A DNA stretch of 64,000 nt from Cladocopium goreaui (Eukaryota > Sar > Dinophyceae > Suessiales > Symbiodiniaceae): positions 89,336 to 153,335 of the forward strand of contig CAMXCT020001423.1 of NCBI GenBank assembly GCA_947184155.2, given 5' to 3'. Shown piece by piece: positions 1 through 13,900 of the stretch (the stretch's first letter is position 1; each line of letters opens with the position of its first letter). The translations under genes and the position numbers were made by a program. Below the pieces are notes generated by a model. It saw only the letters and a program-made list of their open reading frames with translations, ran no database searches and had not been told where the DNA came from.

Positions 1-376
1 GGTGGCCAAACCATGCCAAAGCACCAACCAGTTCAATCAGCATTGGTTTACCCTTTGGTATTGAAACATAACAGCGAAAAACAACAAAGAATTTGTATAT
101 CTATGATTTTCACTATATATGATATTTTAGATTAGAGATCAATCATTATAGGTCATTACAGATCTATGTTATTTTTTGTAGATCTATTATTTATATATAT
201 ATAATTATAGTTATGTGATTGTATATGTAGATATTATATTTATGTGATTGTATATGTACATATCTTATTTATGTTCCCTATCAATCACAGGGCTTTCCGG
301 CCGCAGTTCTGAAAACGCCGGCCGTGGTGAAAATTTCCGCTAAGGAAGGATCCCTGGGCCGAGTGCGGGGTTGCAG

Positions 377-3300
377 AGGTTGAAGCTCTGCAAGAGGAGA
401 TCTGGGTACGTACCGTATGGTACCCTGGGTCAAATTTGGCCCTGGTATGGGTCAAAGTTATCAAAGTTTTTTCGGTACTTTTATGAGCCCCAAAAAATCG
501 CCTGGTTCTGCTTTCGACATCATTTTCTTTGATATTACTATTAAACCATTGGCCATCAATTTTCCAATATGTAATTTGGATCGATTCCCAAAACGTGCGG
601 GAACAATCAAAATGGAACATTATAATGTTCGAATCATTTAGCTCCGTCCACAGTCTTTCCTATTCCCAATCTCGTAGTAAGATGAAAAAAGAGAGTGAAG
701 ATTGAAATCCAATCAGCTTGGGGTCGAAGATACTTCCATGAGGAAGGAGCCAACAGTATCCAAACCGTTGAGAGAGATAGTTTTACATCACCTCAGGCCC
801 AATCAGGCTCGTATGCCTTGTTTGAACTGATTGTCAGGGTGGTTTTGAACATCAACATGCAGGTGACCCTTCAGGATTTCAAAGTAGCAATGGATTCATT
901 TAACCATTTCGAGATGAAAATGACATATTTTTACAATATTTAACATTTTTGCCATTATCAAGAGTTGGCTTATATATATAGCCATATTTGGGGATGGCCG
1001 TCAATAGAATTACCGGTGATAGACCCATTTTTTTCGCATTCCCATCATTGACCATACCATATTCCTGCCATGTAACTTGACCATGGCGCATGTGATACGG
1101 AGGGATCTCACCGACTTAAAAAGGTCATCCTAAGAATTGAGAATGGTTGGTTAATACACGTTAATACTAAAAACATCTAAAAACACACTTAGATTTGTGG
1201 TCACTTGTGTCGGTGTCTTTCCTGTACCCAGATCTTTTCTATTCAAACCCTGGCGTCACCAGGAGCACCGCCTTCAGATCGAGGCACCGGCTCCGTGTCA
1301 TGCAGTGTGCACGTGTATACATAATTATAATTAATTATACATATAGCAAAATAGTAGAAGACCTGTTTGTACATTTATCTGGTTGGTGGTTTGGAACATG
1401 TTTTTTGTTCCCATATATTGGGAATGTCATCATCCCAACTGACGAACTCCATCATTTTTATATATTTGTTCAGAGGGGTAGGTCAACCACCAACCAGTTG
1501 ATGCTTAAAATTCCCATCATGGTTAACCATCACCACCTTAATCATCACCACCATTATTAACCATTAGTAACCATTAAAGGATGACTTACCATCGCCTCCT
1601 GACTTACCATCCCAGCCACGGCCAGGATTTGCGTGACCGGAACCGGAAACGCGAGACTGAGATTCAGGAGGTGCCGTGTCGACTTTTTTTTCCGGGCTTT
1701 CCAGTATGTGGCACTGTGTGGAGTGAAAAAGATGGTGGATTTAGTCATGAAAAATGATACTACTTGGAGTCTGGTATAATATGTTATAATATGTTATAAT
1801 ATGTTATAATATGTTATAATATGTTATGATATGTTATAATATGTTATAATATGTTATAATATGTTATAATATGTTATAATATAGCGGGGATTTAGTATTG
1901 GGATTAAAAAGGTAGGATATTCAGTGAGAAAGGTTTGTTTGAACATGGGAGATTCAACTATAGTTGATTAAATGGCTATGAACTGCTATTTGTTACCAGC
2001 TTAACAAACAACAAATCAAATCCACGGTGGAAAACTGGTGAACCTCACCGTTTTCAACCCACCATATGTTAAGATATAACTAACCAACTTTATAATATAT
2101 CATGTGTGAGTTTGTTTGGAAATGGGGCCGGCATGCCCCAAAATTTAACTAAGGAAACATGAATGAACATGATGCCCAAACCCGTGGTTTCTGCGGTGTA
2201 CCGGTATACCCTGTTTTCGGACAAACCAAACACATGGTGATTTCGAAGCGAAACAATAAACAAAAAATCGATATGCTAGGGAGTTGAGCAAAAAATCGGG
2301 TGGATCATATTTTTTTTTGGCGAATTTGGTGACGGTGATGGTGGTGTTCACTAACAAGAAGGCACGATCCATCACCCAGAAAACATGATTTTAACCAAGA
2401 GAAATAGGGTGTTCAACTAGTGACAGCACCGGGAGTGAAACAGATTAAACGTGATTATTAAAAATGATTGATTAAAAAAGGTCCCTTTGACATCCTTTCA
2501 TCTACTGTAATTTGCATTCTGACCAGCAAGGAATGTTGAACCACTGATTCAATCAACAACGAGCTCGTGGATTTGCCAATCAGAACCTGGATGGCATGGC
2601 CCACACATTTGACCCGAAATAAGGACCACCCAAAACCAGCGGTTGACAACCCCCCATACCAGCTTTATGGCTAATTGTAATCCCAAATGTTCTATGCAAT
2701 ATTATTTGCAGGATGCTGAAATATGCCCCTCAGAGAGGGCGAGCGAGAGAGAGAGAGAGAGAGAGAGAGAAAACACTAGAAGCCATCCCTGATTTACACC
2801 AGTTTGATTACATCATCAGATGAAACAGGCGGCCCAACAGCAGCTTCAACGACTGCAGGAGGACAATGATGGTGATGGGAACGCTCTTTCGTGCGTTCAA
2901 AAACCACCTGGTGAATGATGGATGGATCGGATAGATCAGATGACGGTCAAATAGTTTCTGTGGCGAGTGTTCAGCCACGAACGTACACACATTACACTAT
3001 CTTGTGGCTTGCACATGCTGGTACATGTCTTTTTTCCTTTGACTCTGTCGGCCGAACTGGACTGTGTGGACTTGTCAAAAGGGCATTCTTTATGTATATA
3101 GATGGGTGGATGGATGGTTCGATGGATGGATAGACTCTATCTCCATCCTTTCCACCTAGTACCATCTATGTTTGGGACAACGGATGGCAGTTCTCAACCA
3201 CGCGCTGCGTTGCTGGCTGTCAAGGAGTTGAAGGCAGCCAATGCCGAGCTCCTTCGGAGGTACAAGGGGATCTGCCTGGGTCGCTTTTTCGCATAGAGGG

Positions 3301-5991
3301 GTGCCACTCGGAAGCAGAACAAAGTCGATGTTTTGTTGGAAAAACGGGTAATTCAACGCATGATACACATGTAGATAAACGATACGCAGCATGTCCAACA
3401 AAACAAAGGTCAACTTTTGGCAGAGGATCAACTAACCACCATGGGTTGCGATTTCACATATCAATATCGTTTTAGATGCCATGTCTGCGGCAGCAGATTT
3501 CTGTAGCAACTCATGGCTCACGCTGAGTGGCAGGAATGACAAGCCGAGAGAACTGGAGGTGTGGTTCGCTATGGATCGCTGGTTTGGATCTATGGGTTTC
3601 CGTATTTCGTATTAAACAGGAAACTAAGGAGCTAAGGGTTTCCCAACCACATGAGAGTTAGATCCAAAAATGTCAAACCCAAATGGGGTAGCTTCATGTT
3701 GGATGGTGCGTTATTAGACTCGTAGAGGTACTCGTACGGCTGATGTAGACCTTGATACCATCAAGACTTCATTTAGGAGCTAGGTTTGATAAAGCAAACT
3801 CAAGTTGACTCTGACTGGCATATTGGCATATGGTTTGAATATGTTTGAATATATATATACATATCCCAGCTAGATAAATTTGCATCCTTTCTTAACCAGC
3901 TTGGCTACCCAAAACCAAGCATGAAAATGCAGCCCGAGCCGCAGTCTCTTCACCATTAACCACCATCTCGTCGAATTTCCATGAAACCAATCCATTAATT
4001 ATATCAAATTATATCCATTTGGGGATGAATTATACTAGAGATACTGGATACTGCAGTAGCTATTGAAAATGCTGATTTTCCAATATCCATTATCAATATA
4101 TGAAGACCATTAATTCTCAAACCTATGGAGACAAATCCATTACCATCTGGTAAATTAATATAGACCCTGAAAATAGCCTAATTTGAATGGAAAGTAATCT
4201 TCCAACCCCTATCTGCCAGGGTCTACGGTAATTTACCAGAGGGTAAATCCCATTAGATCCCATTAAATCACCATCGAATTCCATTAAAGTCTCACTAAAT
4301 CCCATTTAATCCCATTAAATCCATTTGAAACTGCTGATCTTCCAATGGTCCAGCCATGGCCTCGCCATTCTCCCATGGCCATGGCCATGACCTCGCCAGG
4401 CCGAAGGCCGTCCGACTCCACCAGGCAACGGCCGAATCCATGGTGGTTTCTGCATGTTGTGTCCGTTGTGTCCTCAAACTAGCCACAGGTGATGATGTAT
4501 AGATCTCAATAACCATATATCATATATGCTCACATATGTATTTACATACATATATGATCATCTATGTATAAATATAATTAAATATAAAAATAAATATTCT
4601 ATAGATGATGGATGAAGATGAATAGATGTATGATAATGATCTGATAATGTATGCATATGATCTTTAGATGTCTTTAGTTTGCCTGCATAAGCTTGTCGTT
4701 CGTTAGAGCAACCCTTTAACTTTTCGTCAATGCTTCACATGCGTTTGGATTACAATTGCCCAAAACGCAAATCAAGGGTGTTGGGAATTGACCATTGATA
4801 TGATAGGGGGATTATCCTTTGCCACGTTTGATTACCAGAGGTTACTTGCCTATGTTTTATTAATCTGTTGCTTAAAGCAAAATATTGCTCCAGTTTCATC
4901 TCCACTTTGCTTGCGTTGAATTGCAGGGATGGTTTCAATTCTTCCATGAACGTTGCCTGCGTTTTTAGTAGTGTTTAATCCATTCTTTGTTGGTGAAAGT
5001 CTCCGTGTTTGATGCTCATACAGTCAAACATCAAACATCACCCTGTTTTTCCCCTTGGTAGCCTTGGACAAGATGTTTTAAACTGTTTTTACACACGGGC
5101 ACATATGTATGTATGTTTTTTGTTTTTTTTAAATATATATATATATGTTTATTTAAGTTTATATATATATGTTTATGTTCCGCTGAACAGTGGAACATCT
5201 TTGAGTCTTTTAGATTCCGCGTCCAGCGCTCCGAGGCTTCAACGGAGCGCAGGCTCCAGGTTTGGTGGCACGCTGTTTGGAGCTGGGCAAGGCCAATAAG
5301 GCTTGGCGACCTCGACAGGATGTTGTTGGTGGATTTCCCATGGATGTTGTGCTACTTTTGATGTTGTTTTTTTGGGAAAATCCACTAGGTACTGAACATC
5401 CATGGAAAATAATTGTTCTCCATTATTATCATGACCTACAAATGGTAAAGCCAAGAAGTCATGATGGGATAATGATGGGATGAAATTGGGAGTTTTCCTC
5501 AAACCCGGGTTTATGAAGTTGGCTATATGTGGGATGACCCAAAATAACGCCCACATGATTGATTACTGGGAATGGTGAAACCTTCTTGACAGAAGGTTCG
5601 CCGTAACCAGCATGCTCAGAAAAACTAGGATCCATTGGGGGGACCAACGCTGACATGGCCTCCGCAGCTCCCTGTAGCTCAGCTTGAAGCCCCTTGTTGC
5701 CCCAGTTCTCCAAGTAATTCCTCTTTTGGAAAGACCGCAATCCATACAGGAAACATGGAGAGATTCTGCTACAGTTTTTTTTTCCCTTGCAGGGTATTGA
5801 ATATCCGATATTTTGGTATTGAATTTATTGGCTTTAGTGTTGGGCGGATAGAGACAACACCCATTTGTCTTGTGGCAAAGGCTCTTGCACCTTGCCCCGA
5901 AAAAGAGGGAACTACTTTCATCATCATTCCAATTGAGAAAGCTCCCTGGACTGTTGTTTTCTTCAAAGCTGAGATCTCCGGCTGTTGTTGA
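377..5991 (+). CDS. Coiled-coil protein gene, 5 exons, 5' end missing
   Basis: Proposed exons are 377-405, 1626-1670, 2820-2878, 3191-3259 and 5793-5991. They join without a phase conflict: 0, 0, 2+1, 2+1, then TGA at 5989-5991. The first four encode charged heptad-like helices (VEALQEEIW; DLRDRNRKRETEIQE; MKQAAQQQLQRLQEDN; AALLAVKELKAANAELLRR), so a coiled coil is expected. The last exon follows a strong polypyrimidine-CAG|G acceptor and encodes about 65 mostly hydrophobic residues with no motif I recognise. Donors read GT, GT, GA and GT. The family is unknown and no function is claimed. The shortness of the exons is the main weakness; phase agreement across four introns is the main support. 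The opposite strand of 5.5-6.4 kb also carries open frames, so the final exon's strand is not certain. Confidence 0.5.
1379..1497. mobile_element. Family-1 TIR element
   Basis: CTGGTTGGTGGTTTGGAACA ... CAACCACCAACCAG, about 119 bp; shares the internal CAGAGGGGTAGGT with the other copies. Confidence 0.8.
1775..1882 (+). repeat. 10-bp tandem repeat ATGTTATAAT
   Basis: About ten near-perfect units. Confidence 0.95.
3260..5792 (+). other. Intron-like AT-rich stretch of the coiled-coil gene
   Basis: Mostly AT-rich sequence with a family-2 TIR element at 4141-4246, (TA)n runs near 4500-4580 and 5125-5180, and a short GC-rich island at 5215-5325 that is open in more than one frame. I could not fit that island into the phase-consistent chain. 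Confidence 0.4.
4141..4246. mobile_element. Family-2 TIR element
   Basis: TACCATCTGGTAAATTAA ... GTAATTTACCAGAGGGTAA, about 106 bp. Confidence 0.7.
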
Positions 5992-6360
5992 GGTGGGTTC
6001 AGAAAACTTTGCTCTGTCTCAAACGGGGGGTACCACATGCCCAAATACGATTGCAATTCCATGAGGGAAACCACCTGTTTTGAAACAACCGCACATCACC
6101 ATCTATTGCCTTCATAGAATCATTCCCCTTGGCTTCAGAGACAGGAGAAGACCCATCTGTTTTTTTTTTCGAGCGCGATGCCCACCCATGTCGCAGCCGT
6201 CGCAGCCAACGGCAGAGGAGGAATTCTTGAGATGGGTGGTGGCTTCGATACACTGAACGGTTTGTGTGAACCTTTCTCCAAATCTTTGCCGAACATAGGG
6301 GAAAACTGCATTTCAGCCGCAACCGAATAACATGGGGAAATAGTGAATTCCCAGCTAAAA
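5590..6360 (-). other. Coding-like antisense frames, strand unresolved
   Basis: The minus strand has three overlapping open stretches here: 6360-6135, 6090-5770 and 5740-5590. They have protein-like composition, for example LQAELQGAAEAMSALVPP near 5660-5700, followed by a GT at the frame end. They overlap the final plus-strand exon of the coiled-coil gene, which has the better acceptor and phase support. They are either shadow frames or a small opposing gene. Confidence 0.2.
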
Positions 6361-7907
6361 GGTGTTTGGTGAACCTGCGCTACAAGACTGTTTAAACGCT
6401 TGTTGTTCTGAGTGATCTTGATATGAATGTACGACAAAAGGATCTATGTTGAGCATATGTGCGATACGTATTTCCAGCCACGCAAAGGCGCCCATTTCAA
6501 TTTGATACATGTCACCGCTCACACGTTATCGAATAATCCAAGCCATGATAATCAACTCCGTGGTCGGAGATATTGCTCCAGCTGGGTGCACATGGATCAA
6601 TCTCATCATATCGCCATGATACCCCCCTCCATTTCCACAATTCATTGATGGTGTGGGTTTAAATCAGCATTTTTCATCCACCCGGTGTGTTTTTTTTTAA
6701 CACTGGATTTCATAGCCCACCCATTAAATCACCATTTGTTTGACCCATTCATGATGCATTGAATCATAACTCATGATAATAATTCATGTGCTCATTCATT
6801 GGATTGGTTAAGGGACAATCTTAAGCTGAAACCCATGGGTTTTTCCCATGTTTTTCCTATGAATTCTGGGGCTTTTCCGGCCAACCAATGTTCCCAACAA
6901 TCCAGTGACGGTGTCGGGTGGCCATCTCAACGGCTGTCAACTTCCCCTTCCTCAGGTGGACATTGGAGCATTGGGTTTACACCAAGTGTGCCCTGGCGGC
7001 CATTTTCGGGAAAAATGATGGGTTACTGATGAGAATGGGAACATCCTCTATGGTGGGAGTTTCATGATTTTGATGTTGTTTGATTCCACTGCAACCTGTG
7101 AGGGGAATGGGATTTTCAAATACTATGAAGGCTGTTTTATGTCTGGGAACAATTTAGACCTGGATAAATGATAGAATGGGATTTTGAGGGGCTTTTGATT
7201 GGGACCATCTTTGGCCTTTTAATGCCATGATCATGGGAGTGGAATGGTGGTCATATTCTTACGACCTCTTTGGCGCCCTTGACACCGTAAAATACATATG
7301 CTTATTGATGGTTGTTGGTGAAGAACAACACATAGTTTATATTTGGTTATAGCCATCATTTAAATAAGCATTAATAACCGTTTGTTATTTTTGGATGGTT
7401 AGTTATGAATATTCAGAATCATCCAACAGAGATGGTGAAAACTTAATGTTTTGGAGCAAATAAGTTGATGGTTTTTCTCGTGGATGATTGAATGATCAGC
7501 TCCTGGCTTCCATGTTCATCCTTTTTCAGCCCAGTGCATCCTGGTTGCAGTATTGAAACTTACCATTCACTCATGACCATTTACTGACTCGCCAGGATTA
7601 ATGTTGGCAACATCTACAGGAAACCACCCTATATGTGACTGTGATGTTCAGATGAACCCAGAGTGATCCGTTAGGGATTTAATTTGTTGCATACAACCAC
7701 AGTCAACAGTTCCGTCTACTCCACATCCCAGTTCCCAATGTTACCATTTTCGGTGGGTACCCCTCGTTAAAACCAGTGGTCAACCAATCAAAAGCTGGTT
7801 GGTGGTTTGGAACATGACTTTTGTTTTCCATATATGGGATGTCATCCTTCCCATTGACTCATATTTTTCAGAGGGGTAGGGCCTAGGGTAGGTCAACCAG
7901 CAACCAG
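5992..7907 (+). other. Spacer between coiled-coil gene and first SET gene
   Basis: AT-rich with no convincing plus-strand gene. It contains a weak family-3-like TIR fragment near 6797-6890 and a family-1 TIR element at 7795-7907. A short open island at about 7690-7790 might be an upstream exon of the SET gene, but its phase does not fit. Confidence 0.35.
7795..7907. mobile_element. Family-1 TIR element
   Basis: CTGGTTGGTGGTTTGGAACA ... GGTCAACCAGCAACCAG. Its right end can serve as the splice acceptor of the first recognised SET exon. Confidence 0.8.
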
Positions 7908-10900
7908 AAACGGGCGGGCTAGGAGTATCACCTACCTCGAAAAAAACGGCGTCTTGGTACGAAGCCTCGTGGCTGCGAAGGAGGTGCAGAAGTTCACCAG
8001 GATTGTTTGCTGGGAGCAGCCATTGAAGCGTTGGTTAAACCTGTTGCGGTTACACCACTGAACACATAACTCTATAGTAACCCCAAAAAGATGCTGAAAA
8101 GTCATATCTATCACATGTTATCAGTTTAAAATGGGATTTTACCTCAGCTTCTATATCCCTTTGTGATTTATCACCCACAAAATCAGAACTGTGACATGCG
8201 GCGGTGGCAGGTCACAGAGCCCATTTTGCTGCCGCGCAGTCTGCTGCTGATGGCTGAGAATGACATGGATTTAGCCTGGCGCCTGGCTCGAGAACGTTTC
8301 AGGCGGCGAAAACGGGGACCCAAAGATGGCAAGGTGATCCTGGAAGATCATGAAATATGTATAAATATGTCATACATGAGCCATATAGATCATACAGATG
8401 TAAAATGTCATCTCACATTTCTAGTAGTTTCTTGTGATCTAATCTGGCCTTGGAAAATGTCGCTCAACTTTCTGTGTTGAGCCACCCTGGCTGCGCCCTC
8501 AGCCGGCCACAGGATGGACGATGGCCAAGCGTCTTCCTTAGCGCCTTGGATACGCATCCTGCCATCTGAAGAGATGCTGAAAGAATATCATGTGGCCTAT
8601 GTCACTTGGCGGATCCACATTGCGGTGGCTGAAAATTGTTGATGTGAAAGAGAGATCATGTGGCGATCATGGGAGCATCATGGAGCATGACCGTGGATTC
8701 ACTATTTGGTCAATTGTATCTAACCATGAAATGAGCTAGCCGGCAAGCACGGCGGGGATTTATGTAAGCATGAAATGATTGGGGTATAATGGATATACAA
8801 TTAACCACTGATTACTTCGCTCGTGATTTTACATGTGTTTTTTCCCATCTTAGACGTGGGAAGATGATGATCGTGACGGTGATGACGCTGACGATGGCGA
8901 TGATGGCGATGATTGCGATGATGACGACGTGGTTTTGGTTTTGATTTTAGTTTTGGTTGTGGCTGTTGATCCTCCCCATTGACGTACTTTTTTTTTTGGG
9001 GGGTGGGTGCAAAAACCAACAAGAACATTTGTGAATCATACAGCTTTACCCTATAGTGAATCGAATCCCAATTTTTCCTGAGGACCCAGGTCCCACTCCC
9101 CAGGCATCCGACAACGTTCTAGAAACCTTCGCTGCGCTGCCGCTGACGTCCAGGGTGCAGCACTGGAAGCAGAGCGTGTGCGACGTTTGGCAGGCGGGGG
9201 CAAGGATACAGCTCTAGGGCCTGGAGATGATGGGTAAACATACCCTCTGGTTAGACATAGCTATGGAAAATGGCTCAGACAAACGATGATGTATGATGAT
9301 TTACCTTTTAAACATGATGATGTTCACGTTTTTCTTTTTTGAATAGGTATGTTAAACACGCAGATGGTATATGGGATAGTTGTTGCAAAATGAAACACCT
9401 GTGAGGTAAACATCAAAGGGGATCACCGCTCCAAAATTTGGGAAAACCTCAGGTCCCGAACTAATTATTGGCATTGAAGATTGACAAATCATCGAAGTAT
9501 CGCTTGCAGTTTTCCAGAAAGCCATGTTAGATTATGTTTGATTACCCGAGGGTAACAGGCACCTGGAATCCACGCTGCGCAATGATTTCTAGCTGTGTGC
9601 AGGACAGAAAATCAGAATTCATGGATGTCAGCTTCGACGCTTTCAAGTGGGCCGCAACCATTTTGCAGACGCGAGTAGCCCGGTTCATGTAGTTGGCACA
9701 CGCTTGGTAGACGGCCGCGTACTTTTGTTGCTTTTTTGCTCATTGGGGTGGGGTGGGGTGGGGTAATAACGTTCATTTGCACTTCCTCACATATATGATG
9801 CTACGTTATTGTGTGGGGTTGGGGTGGGGTGGGGTAATAACGTTCATTTGCACTTCCTCACATACATGATGCTACGTTATTGTATGTCGTCTTGCACTAC
9901 TGTATGTCGTCTTGCACTTCCTCACATACATGATGCTACGCTACTTCGTCTTGCACTTCCTCACATACATGATGCTACGCTACTGTATGTCGTCTTGCAC
10001 TTCCTCACATACATGATGCTACGCTACTGTATGTCGTCTTGCACTTCCTCACATACATGATGCTACGCTACTGTATGTCGTCTTGCACTTCCTCACATAT
10101 ATGATGCTACGCTACTGTATGTCGTCTTGCACTTCCTCACATATATGATGCTACGTTATTGTATGTCGTCTTGCACTTCCTCACATATATGATGCTACGC
10201 TACTGTATGTCGTCTTGCACTTCCAGACGTATATGATGCTACGCTACTGTATGTCGTCTTGCACTTCCTCACATATATGATGCTACGCTACTGTATGTCG
10301 TCTTGCACTTCCTCACATACATGATGCTACGTTATTGTTTGTCGTCTTGCACTTCCTCACAGATATGATGCTACGTTATTGTATGTCGTCTTGCACTTCC
10401 TCACATATATGATGCTACGCTACTGTATGTCGTCTTGCACTTCCTCACATACATGATGCTACGTTATTGTGTGGGGTGGGGTCTGGTGGGGTGGGGTAAT
10501 AACGTTCATTTGCACTTCCTCACATACCCTGATGTCAGAAGACGTCAAAGCGATGGTGAACCAATGGGTCTTTAGAAAAAGCCTAGGGACCCCGATTGCC
10601 TTCTTAGAAGAGCTGAAACGACTTTTGAAACAATGAGGAAAAAGGCTATGAAGTGCTGCTTCGCAGTAGTTTGGAACAAGGCAAAAATGAGGAACGTCAA
10701 AAAACATTGAGTTTTTTTCTGAAAATCCCATTTCGTGCCACGGCCGTCTATCAAGCGTGGACCTAGTTTGCCCTTGTTGGGTTTCAACCTTGGGCTTCTG
10801 CAATTCTGAACTGTAAAATGGCAATGGAATGTTCTGCAATGTTCTGCATGTGTGCGTTTTTTTTCTGATCCAAGCTGGCTCCCCATGAAGCAAAACATGT

Positions 10901-13900
10901 TGCCTTGACGCCTCCAATGAGGTCTTCCGCCCTCCACCCAGCTTCTCTTTCATGCCGGTGGCAGACCCTTGACTCGGAGGGTGAGCCCATTGGTGCAGAC
11001 ACCTCAAGGTTTGAATTGTGACACAGCCAGAACTTGTCCACCAACAGTTCATGTGGTTGCCTCATGTTGCCCCGTTTCCTCCAGACTTTCGAAACATCAC
11101 CACTCCTCTTGGGGATGTGACTTCCAAGGCTGGCGCCTCGTAAATTTTAAATCCCATGCGCTCATTGATCTCAGGACATGATGAATACCAGTCTGATGCC
11201 CAATATGGAAGTTTATGACAGCTTCTCAGCGCACTGGACCAGGTTTTGGTGAAGATAAAACTGGTGAATGGCTGGTGAAAGCCTGTTCGAAACAATCGCA
11301 ACAGTGACAAAAGTGGGAAACATTGGGAAACCCTATATGGTTTTCCATCCTTTTCCAGTAGCTTCTCAACCCGTTCAAGGGCCCACATCTGTTTCAGGTC
11401 AATTAATGTTGATTTTGGGACAGGGAAAAAGACTACAGTGAGTGAGAAGTTTTATTCTAAGTGAGAAAAACACCACCCGAATGATCACCATTGAGTGAAA
11501 TACAGCAATACATTACAATCAGATTTCATCAACCATAGTTTCTTGAAATCCGGGTCGACTTGTTTTGCTTAAGTTCCAACTCTTGTTGGTAGGTTGCTCT
11601 GAGTGAAGCATCCGAAAAAAAGAAAACAGCGGAGAGAGAAAGAGAGAGACAAAGAGAGAGAGAGAGAGGAGACGGCAAGCACGACAGAAGGCTAATCAGC
11701 AAGCATAGAAGACTATCAAAGGATATAAAGGCAGAATACAAGTTCAAATCGGGAAGGTCATTTTCCAGCTCATTATTCAGCCCCTTCCATCCACTTGGAG
11801 GATCATCCCCTTGCATTACCACCTTGCAATGTTCAAGTGAATGAAGCAAGTTTCCCAAGCTCTAACAGGGCTATCGCCCCCAGAATCGAAGATGTGTGGT
11901 TACAATTTCTTATTATTCACTCACTAAGTCACTAAGGCTTCAGTGTTGCAAATTGTTACGTCGACATTAGTCACTCTTTGTGTTGTCCAAGTGGCAAAAA
12001 GTCCTCGGTTCCCTTGCTGGGCGCACCACTCTCCCCTAGGCGAGTTCTGCTTGTTGCATCGATCTGTTCGTTCACCCAATCAACGGTAGATACATCGAAC
12101 ATACAGTTTGGCTATAAAGCTGCAGAGTGTCACAGATCATCATAAAGCATGTTTGGATCCTCATGTTTCTTGCCGAAAATCTGTTTAAACTCTATTTTTC
12201 CGGTGAAATCTCCTAAACAAATTCCGGGCGTCCCATTTTTTCCAGGTTTGGAATTGGAAGAGGCCCCTGAAGACATCACCAACAGCCCAGCCTCTGCCAG
12301 CAGCAACATGGGCTACTATGGCCTACTGCCATTGCGCGAGATCATGCCAGGACCGAAGATCATGCGCTTGGGGAAACTTAGCCATTTTTCCCCACCTGCC
12401 AGGTGAGGGTTAGATTTTATCACAGTTGTTCTCCTCCTCCGCCTCCTCCTCCTCCTCATCCTCCACCTCCTTCTCCTCCTCCTCCTCCCTCTCCTCCAGC
12501 TTCTCCTCCACCACCTTTGCATCCACTCCCATGTTCACTTCCGCCTTGCCAACTCTTCGCCAAGCTCTTCGTCAACTTCTGCACGCAGTGGGCACTTCTG
12601 GACCTCAACTGCAAGGGTCTGAGCGCACTGGGCACCGCTGGACCTCAACCTGGGACCTTCCGAGCTCAGTGAGCACCGCTGGACCTCAACCTGGGACCTT
12701 CCGAGCTCAGTGAGCACCGCTGGACCTCAACCTGGGACCCTCCGAGCTCAGTGAGCACCGCTGGACCTCAACCTGGGACCCTCCGAGCTCAGTGAGCACC
12801 GCTGGACCTCAACCTGGGACCCTCCGAGCTCAGTGAGCACCGCTGGCCCTCAACGGCCAGATAGAATGCCAGAAGATATGCCAGATAGAACGCCAGATAG
12901 AATGTCAGAAAGAATGCCAGAAGATATGCCAGATAAAGTGCCAGAATGCTTGCCAGATAGAATGCCAGAAGATATGCCAGATAGAATGCCCGAAGATATG
13001 CCAGATAAAATGCCAGAAGATATGTCAGATAGAATGCCAGAAGATATGCCAGATAGAGTGCCAGAAGATATGCCAGAAGATTTGCCAGGTAGAATGCCAG
13101 AAGATATGCCAGATAGAATGCCAGAAGATATGCCAGATAAAATGCCAGAAGATATGTCAGGTAGAATGCCAGAAGATATGCCAGATAGAATGCCAGAAGA
13201 TATGCCAGATAAAATGCCAGAAGATATGTCAGATAGAATGCCAGAAGATTTGCCAGTAACAAAACGTATAGATGTCATGGTGGGGATAAATCGAAGTAAA
13301 GTAATTGGGTTAAATTGCACAGATAAATCATGGATATTCATGGGATACTGGGTAAAGATGGGTAAAGCGACTGGAAATTATCAGTTACTGTACTTTAGTA
13401 TATATACATACATATATATATATATATATGTGTGTGTGTTCCAGTGAGTGTGTGTGTGTTCACATTGTGGGGGTATCGCAAGCAGTCGTTGGCCCCAAAT
13501 TTGGTGGTTGACAGGGAATGTTCATGTTTTCTCCATGCTTGCTTGGGGCTTTCTGATTCCCTGGGATTTAAATCATGCTGTAGTTTTCACATTGGTTGCT
13601 TGATAACAACGGGTTTTGTGATCATAGATAGCAACGAGTCTTCTGTATTTGTCAAAATTTTCGGATGTTGAAGCATGTTGACTCGACCTTCACTGGACTT
13701 TTTTCTGACTGCAGTTGGCATTCTGCCATTTTTGAAGGTGAAGAGTTGACGCAAGCCTACTGTGCCGTGGACAACTCCGAGCGTCTCTTCAGGAGCCTTG
13801 GATGAGTTGTTCAGATGATATTTGAAGGTACCGGAAAAATGGGAGAATCTGGGGAGCATCACGGGGATATAAACCAACCATACAGGCATAACGTGGGATA

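Larger units (their letters stand above)
9675..12245 (+). other. SET gene 1 intron region with unresolved exon(s)
   Basis: Holds the 44-bp minisatellite (9745-10527), a short ORF at 10532-10642 (SEDVKAMVNQWVFRK...), an island at 11046-11150 that is open on both strands, and a (GA)n tract at 11631-11668. At least one exon must lie here because the flanking exons differ in phase and the D-x-x-N-H motif is missing, but I could not choose it safely. Confidence 0.35.

Noticed and set aside
5200..5330. GC-rich island as an exon of the coiled-coil gene
   Set aside because: Several frames are open and none fits the phase of 3259 to 5793, which join directly without it.
8801..9028. Minus-strand His/Arg/Lys-rich ORF
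   Set aside because: Derived from a GATGAC-rich stretch in an intron; no acceptor, donor or motif.
9745..10527. Regularly spaced repeats that could suggest a CRISPR array
   Set aside because: The 44-bp units are contiguous with no unique spacers, in a eukaryotic intron setting; this is a minisatellite.
10459..11388. 197- and 108-codon minus-strand ORFs
   Set aside because: They start in minisatellite sequence or lack codon bias; plus-strand islands in the same place look better.
12403..12672. Proline-rich ORF
   Set aside because: It covers a CCT-rich tract and a 41-bp tandem repeat just after a good donor; base composition explains it.
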